Shown: in pieces, positions 61,287-64,000 of the stretch
Position numbering within the stretch: the stretch's first letter is position 1
How the letters are laid out: the number at the start of each line of letters is the position of its first letter
Source of the DNA: Acidobacteriota bacterium
GTDB taxonomy: Bacteria > Acidobacteriota > Blastocatellia > RBC074
Assembly: GCA_016710075.1 (NCBI GenBank)
Contig: JADJLO010000038.1
Location: forward strand, 124,001-188,000
Reading direction: 5' to 3'
DNA length: 64,000 bases
Notes under the pieces: generated by a model
Databases searched by the model: none
Told to the model about the DNA's origin: nothing
The model's input: only the letters and a program-made list of their open reading frames with translations
Program-made: the position numbers and the translations under genes

Positions 61287-62587
61287 AATATTCCATCATG
61301 ACAAAAACCATAGTAATAATGCTGATCATGGCCTCTTCCCTGCTTCCTCTGAACGCTGCGCAAAATCCGCAGATAGACGGAATGAGCGCGGAAGAAGCCG
61401 TGGGCTATGCTCTCGAACACAACAAGAACCTGCTCGCAGACCGCAAACTGCTCGACGAAGCCGCAGGACGATTGAAACAGGCGGGTCTGCGTCCCAATCC
61501 GATGCTCGAATTGATGGGCGGATCGAGCGTCAACGATCGCAGTATGAATGAACTCTCTGCGGGCGTATCGCTGCCGCTTGAACTCGGCGGCAGGCGCTCC
61601 AGCCGGATTCAGGTTGCCGAAAAAGAATTCGCCAGAATGAAACTGGAGATCTCAGACCGTGAGCGGCGACTGGCTGCTGAAATCAGGATGAAATATGCCG
61701 AGGCCATAGAAGCCGCCAGGACTCTCGAACTGATAAAGCAGCTTGGCGACCTCAATTTTCAAGACCTCACACTGCTCAAAGCCCGCGTCGATGAAGGCGT
61801 CTCCCCGGCAGTCGATCTCAATATGCTGCGCGTCGAGATTGGCAAGCTGGAAACTCAGAAAATCAACGTCGAAAGCCGGCGATCGCTGACCATCGATGAG
61901 CTCAAAAATCTTCTGGGCTTCCCCCAGGATGAGAAGCTGACGCTCAAAGACGATCTCAACCCGCTGCAGACCGCGGCGAATCGAGACGAGCTTCTGCAGC
62001 AGGCACTCTCCAACAGGCAGGATCTGCAGGCCGCGCGTGCAGCCGAGTCCGTCAGCAAGTCCATGATCGAAGAGGCCGGAACCGAAGGAAAACTGGACAT
62101 GAGCCTGTTCACTGAAATCGGTCGCCAGTCGTGGCGATTCGACCAGCTTGGCTCGAACATCGAAACCGGAGCGCCGGAAAGAATCATGATGCGGAATTAC
62201 GTGCTCAAGGGCGGAGTCACGATAATGCTCCCGACGCGCAATCGGAATCAGGGAAATATCCAGGCGGCCGTCGCTGCGGGTGATCAGGCACGATTGCGAC
62301 GGGAATTTCTTGAAACCATGATCCGCCGCGAAATATCGGCGGCTTTGACAAAATACGAAACCGCCGGGCGAATCATCAAAACATACGATGAGGGCCTGCT
62401 CGCGGCTTCAAGGGATACCCTGAGAGTAATGCGCGCCAGCTATGAACTGGGACACGCAAGAATCTCAGAGGTTCTCGATGCCCAGCGCCGCCTGCTGGAA
62501 CTGCAGATGACCTACATTGAAGCTGTCAGAGATCTCTACACGGCCGCTTCAGAACTCAAAACCGCAACGGGCGCTATTCAACATTGA
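61283..62587 (+). CDS. TolC-family outer-membrane efflux protein (CusC/CzcC-like)
   Basis: About 434 residues. Signal peptide TIVIMLIMASSLLPLNAAQ, then two TolC repeats: MSAEEAVGYALEHNKNLLA, PNPMLELMGGSS, SAGVSLPLELGGRR and later GVTIMLPTRNRNQGNIQAAVAAG, with long coiled coils (ELIKQLGDLNFQDLTLLKAR). It forms the trimeric exit channel. The ATG overlaps the RND stop as ATGA at 61283-61286, so translation is coupled. An earlier in-frame start lies inside the pump gene and is rejected. Confidence 0.9.
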
Positions 62588-62622
62588 TTTGAATGCGGAT
62601 CAAACGAAACGGACATATCGAT

Positions 62623-63852
62623 ATGAAGCCGAATAGAAACCTGTTAGTGATCACCGCGGTTATAGTATTAGCTGTCATGATCGCGATCGCTTTATACCTG
62701 ACCAGACAAAATCAAAGCGGCAATGTAGTGGGACGCGAAGTCCAGAGCGTGGAGTCCGTGGCCGGTCAGGCAGCCCCTGCACCTGATGGCTCAATAACGG
62801 CCGCTGATGTGATTATTCCACCGGAGATGCTCAAACGGATCGGGCTAAAATCCGAGCCGGCCGGCATGAGCTCATTCAACGAACAACTTCGCACGGCGGG
62901 CATGGTCCAGCCCAGCGCTTACCGGGAGACACGCATCAATCCTCTGGTCGGCGGACGCGTCACGGAGGTCAAGGCCCAGCTTGGAGATTATGTAAAAGAG
63001 GGCCAGATCATCGCCAGAATCTTCAGCTCGGAGCTGGCGGAAGCTCAGATGCAATACCTGACTGTCTTTGCAAACCTCGATTTTCATATCAAACAGGACA
63101 GGCGATACGAAAGCCTGGCAAACCTCGGCGCAATCAGTAAACAGGAGCAGGAGGAAGTCCACGCAAAACTTCTGGAACACCACGCCGAACACGCCGCGCT
63201 GCGCGAGAAAATGAAGCTCTACGGATTGACCGACGGCGAGATTAACGCTTTGAAGGACGCATCGGATGTGCGATCGGAAGTCCCTGTTCACTCCCCGGCT
63301 TCAGGGGTAATCACGGCACGCAACATCAATCCAGGTCAGGTAGTCAACCTTATGGATTCGATGTTCTCAGTCACCGATCTTTCCGTGGTCTGGGTGATCG
63401 CTCAAATTTACGAGAAGGATTTCCCGGTCATGCGAATCGGCGCCAAAGTAACGATCACCTCAACATCATTGCCGGGAAGGACCTTTCACGGGACGATCTC
63501 GTATATCGATCCCAAAATTGCTCCCGAAACTCGCACGGCTCAGGCTCGCATAGAAGTCGCCAACCCTGGTCAGGCACTCCGAATCGGAACGTTTGCCGAT
63601 GTCCTGCTCAATACATCGCAGCAGCAGCAGGGTCTGACCATACCCAAATCAGCCATCCAGTCGATCGGAACCGATCAGATGGTCTTCGTCCCCGCCGGCG
63701 AGGGTAGATTTCAGTTGCGTAAAGTAATCACCGGCGAGGAGTCCGGCGACAGGGTTCGCGTCCTGTCAGGAGTCAGCGCCGGAGAACAAGTGGTCACCGA
63801 GGGCAGTTTCTTCCTCAGAGCCGAGATGGCAAGACGCTCATCGGGTCAGTGA
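62623..63852 (+). CDS. RND periplasmic adaptor (CusB/CzcB-like membrane fusion protein)
   Basis: About 409 residues. N-terminal anchor LLVITAVIVLAVMIAIALYL, then the barrel-sandwich/lipoyl halves RINPLVGGRVTEVKAQLGDYVKEGQIIARI and VHSPASGVITARNINPGQVVN, a helical hairpin between them, a beta-barrel and the membrane-proximal domain ending GVSAGEQVVTEGSFFLRAEM. ATG 62623 is chosen so the anchor starts the protein; an ATG at 62593 adds ten residues. No CusB N-terminal Cys/Met metal motif is evident. It completes the tripartite pump. Confidence 0.9.
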   Translation: MKPNRNLLVITAVIVLAVMIAIALYLTRQNQSGNVVGREVQSVESVAGQAAPAPDGSITAADVIIPPEMLKRIGLKSEPAGMSSFNEQLRTAGMVQPSAYRETRINPLVGGRVTEVKAQLGDYVKEGQIIARIFSSELAEAQMQYLTVFANLDFHIKQDRRYESLANLGAISKQEQEEVHAKLLEHHAEHAALREKMKLYGLTDGEINALKDASDVRSEVPVHSPASGVITARNINPGQVVNLMDSMFSVTDLSVVWVIAQIYEKDFPVMRIGAKVTITSTSLPGRTFHGTISYIDPKIAPETRTAQARIEVANPGQALRIGTFADVLLNTSQQQQGLTIPKSAIQSIGTDQMVFVPAGEGRFQLRKVITGEESGDRVRVLSGVSAGEQVVTEGSFFLRAEMARRSSGQ

Positions 63853-63910
63853 AACTGAATCGAAACCACCAGGATTCGTCGTCCTGAAAAACCCTGCGGG
63901 TCCTGCCTGA

Positions 63911-63925
63911 GCCCGTGAAACGGGC
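63911..63925. other. Small G+C hairpin after the adaptor gene
   Basis: GCCCGT-GAA-ACGGGC, a six-base stem with a three-base loop, 58 bp past the adaptor stop. No T-run follows, so a terminator is not supported. The remaining 148 bp to the window end shows no gene. Confidence 0.3.
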
Positions 63926-64000
63926 GACAGAAAAATAGCCGCTGACCTTTACTACCCGTAACCGAACCGGCGGATAACCAACCGCAACTTGATTAATTCC

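Noticed and set aside
63853..64000. Terminator after the RND adaptor gene
   Set aside because: A hairpin GCCCGT/ACGGGC exists but has no T-run, so a Rho-independent terminator is not supported.

Overview
The window looks like part of the chromosome of an uncultured, free-living, Gram-negative, respiratory bacterium. It encodes a TolC-type outer-membrane protein, lytic transglycosylase, Tat-exported oxidoreductases, cbb3 oxidase, quinol NO reductase and pyruvate:ferredoxin oxidoreductase. The gene mix is compatible with Acidobacteriota or a neighbouring phylum, but no rRNA or other phylogenetic marker is present, so this is inference. No tRNA, rRNA, CRISPR array, prophage or insertion sequence was found.

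Layout. 1-5393 (minus): exopolysaccharide operon (initiating sugar-phosphate transferase, pyruvyltransferase/GT2 fusion, GT4, PP-loop ATPase running off the edge). 5515-19237 (minus): respiratory locus with FixS-like protein, Rieske protein, cytochrome b, heptaheme cytochrome c, cbb3 subunits CcoN and CcoO, small membrane subunits, an Fe-S/FAD oxidoreductase, TauE/SafE-like protein, CcoG and the copper ATPase CcoI. 19619-28364 (plus): circularly permuted ATP-grasp protein, formate-THF ligase, malic enzyme, Cys/Met PLP enzyme, acetyl-CoA hydrolase/transferase and a second ATP-grasp enzyme. 28462-40149 (minus): ApbE, two Gfo/Idh/MocA oxidoreductases, citrate synthase, DHOD-like protein, pyruvate:ferredoxin oxidoreductase, M15 peptidase and an NsrR-type regulator. 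40404-42632 (plus): quinol NO reductase, divergent from NsrR, with a near-consensus NsrR operator between them. 42654-46311 (minus): ComM/YifB ATPase and MltD-like transglycosylase. 46769-49095 (plus): TPM-domain protein, nucleotidyltransferase-like protein and LemA. 49239-53309 (minus): NorD and NorQ. 53745-63852 (plus): MnmA, PLP decarboxylase, OsmC, then a heavy-metal efflux set (Cys/Met-rich secreted protein, YtkA-like lipoprotein, RND pump, outer-membrane factor, adaptor).

How it works together. Electrons from quinol would pass through the Rieske/cytochrome b complex and c-type hemes to the cbb3 oxidase. CcoI, CcoG and CcoS supply copper and assembly functions. NO is reduced by NorB under NsrR control, and NorQ/NorD are probably its activation chaperones. 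The RND set probably exports copper, silver or a similar cation.

Two features run through the whole window. First, eight otherwise well-conserved genes carry eleven single-base frame breaks, which suggests indel errors in the assembly more than gene decay. Second, two families of intergenic palindromic repeats recur: long inverted arrays of an AAAGTTT-type heptamer, and hairpins with the stem GTTCCGCC/GGCGGAAC. The second family has run into the 3' end of apbE.
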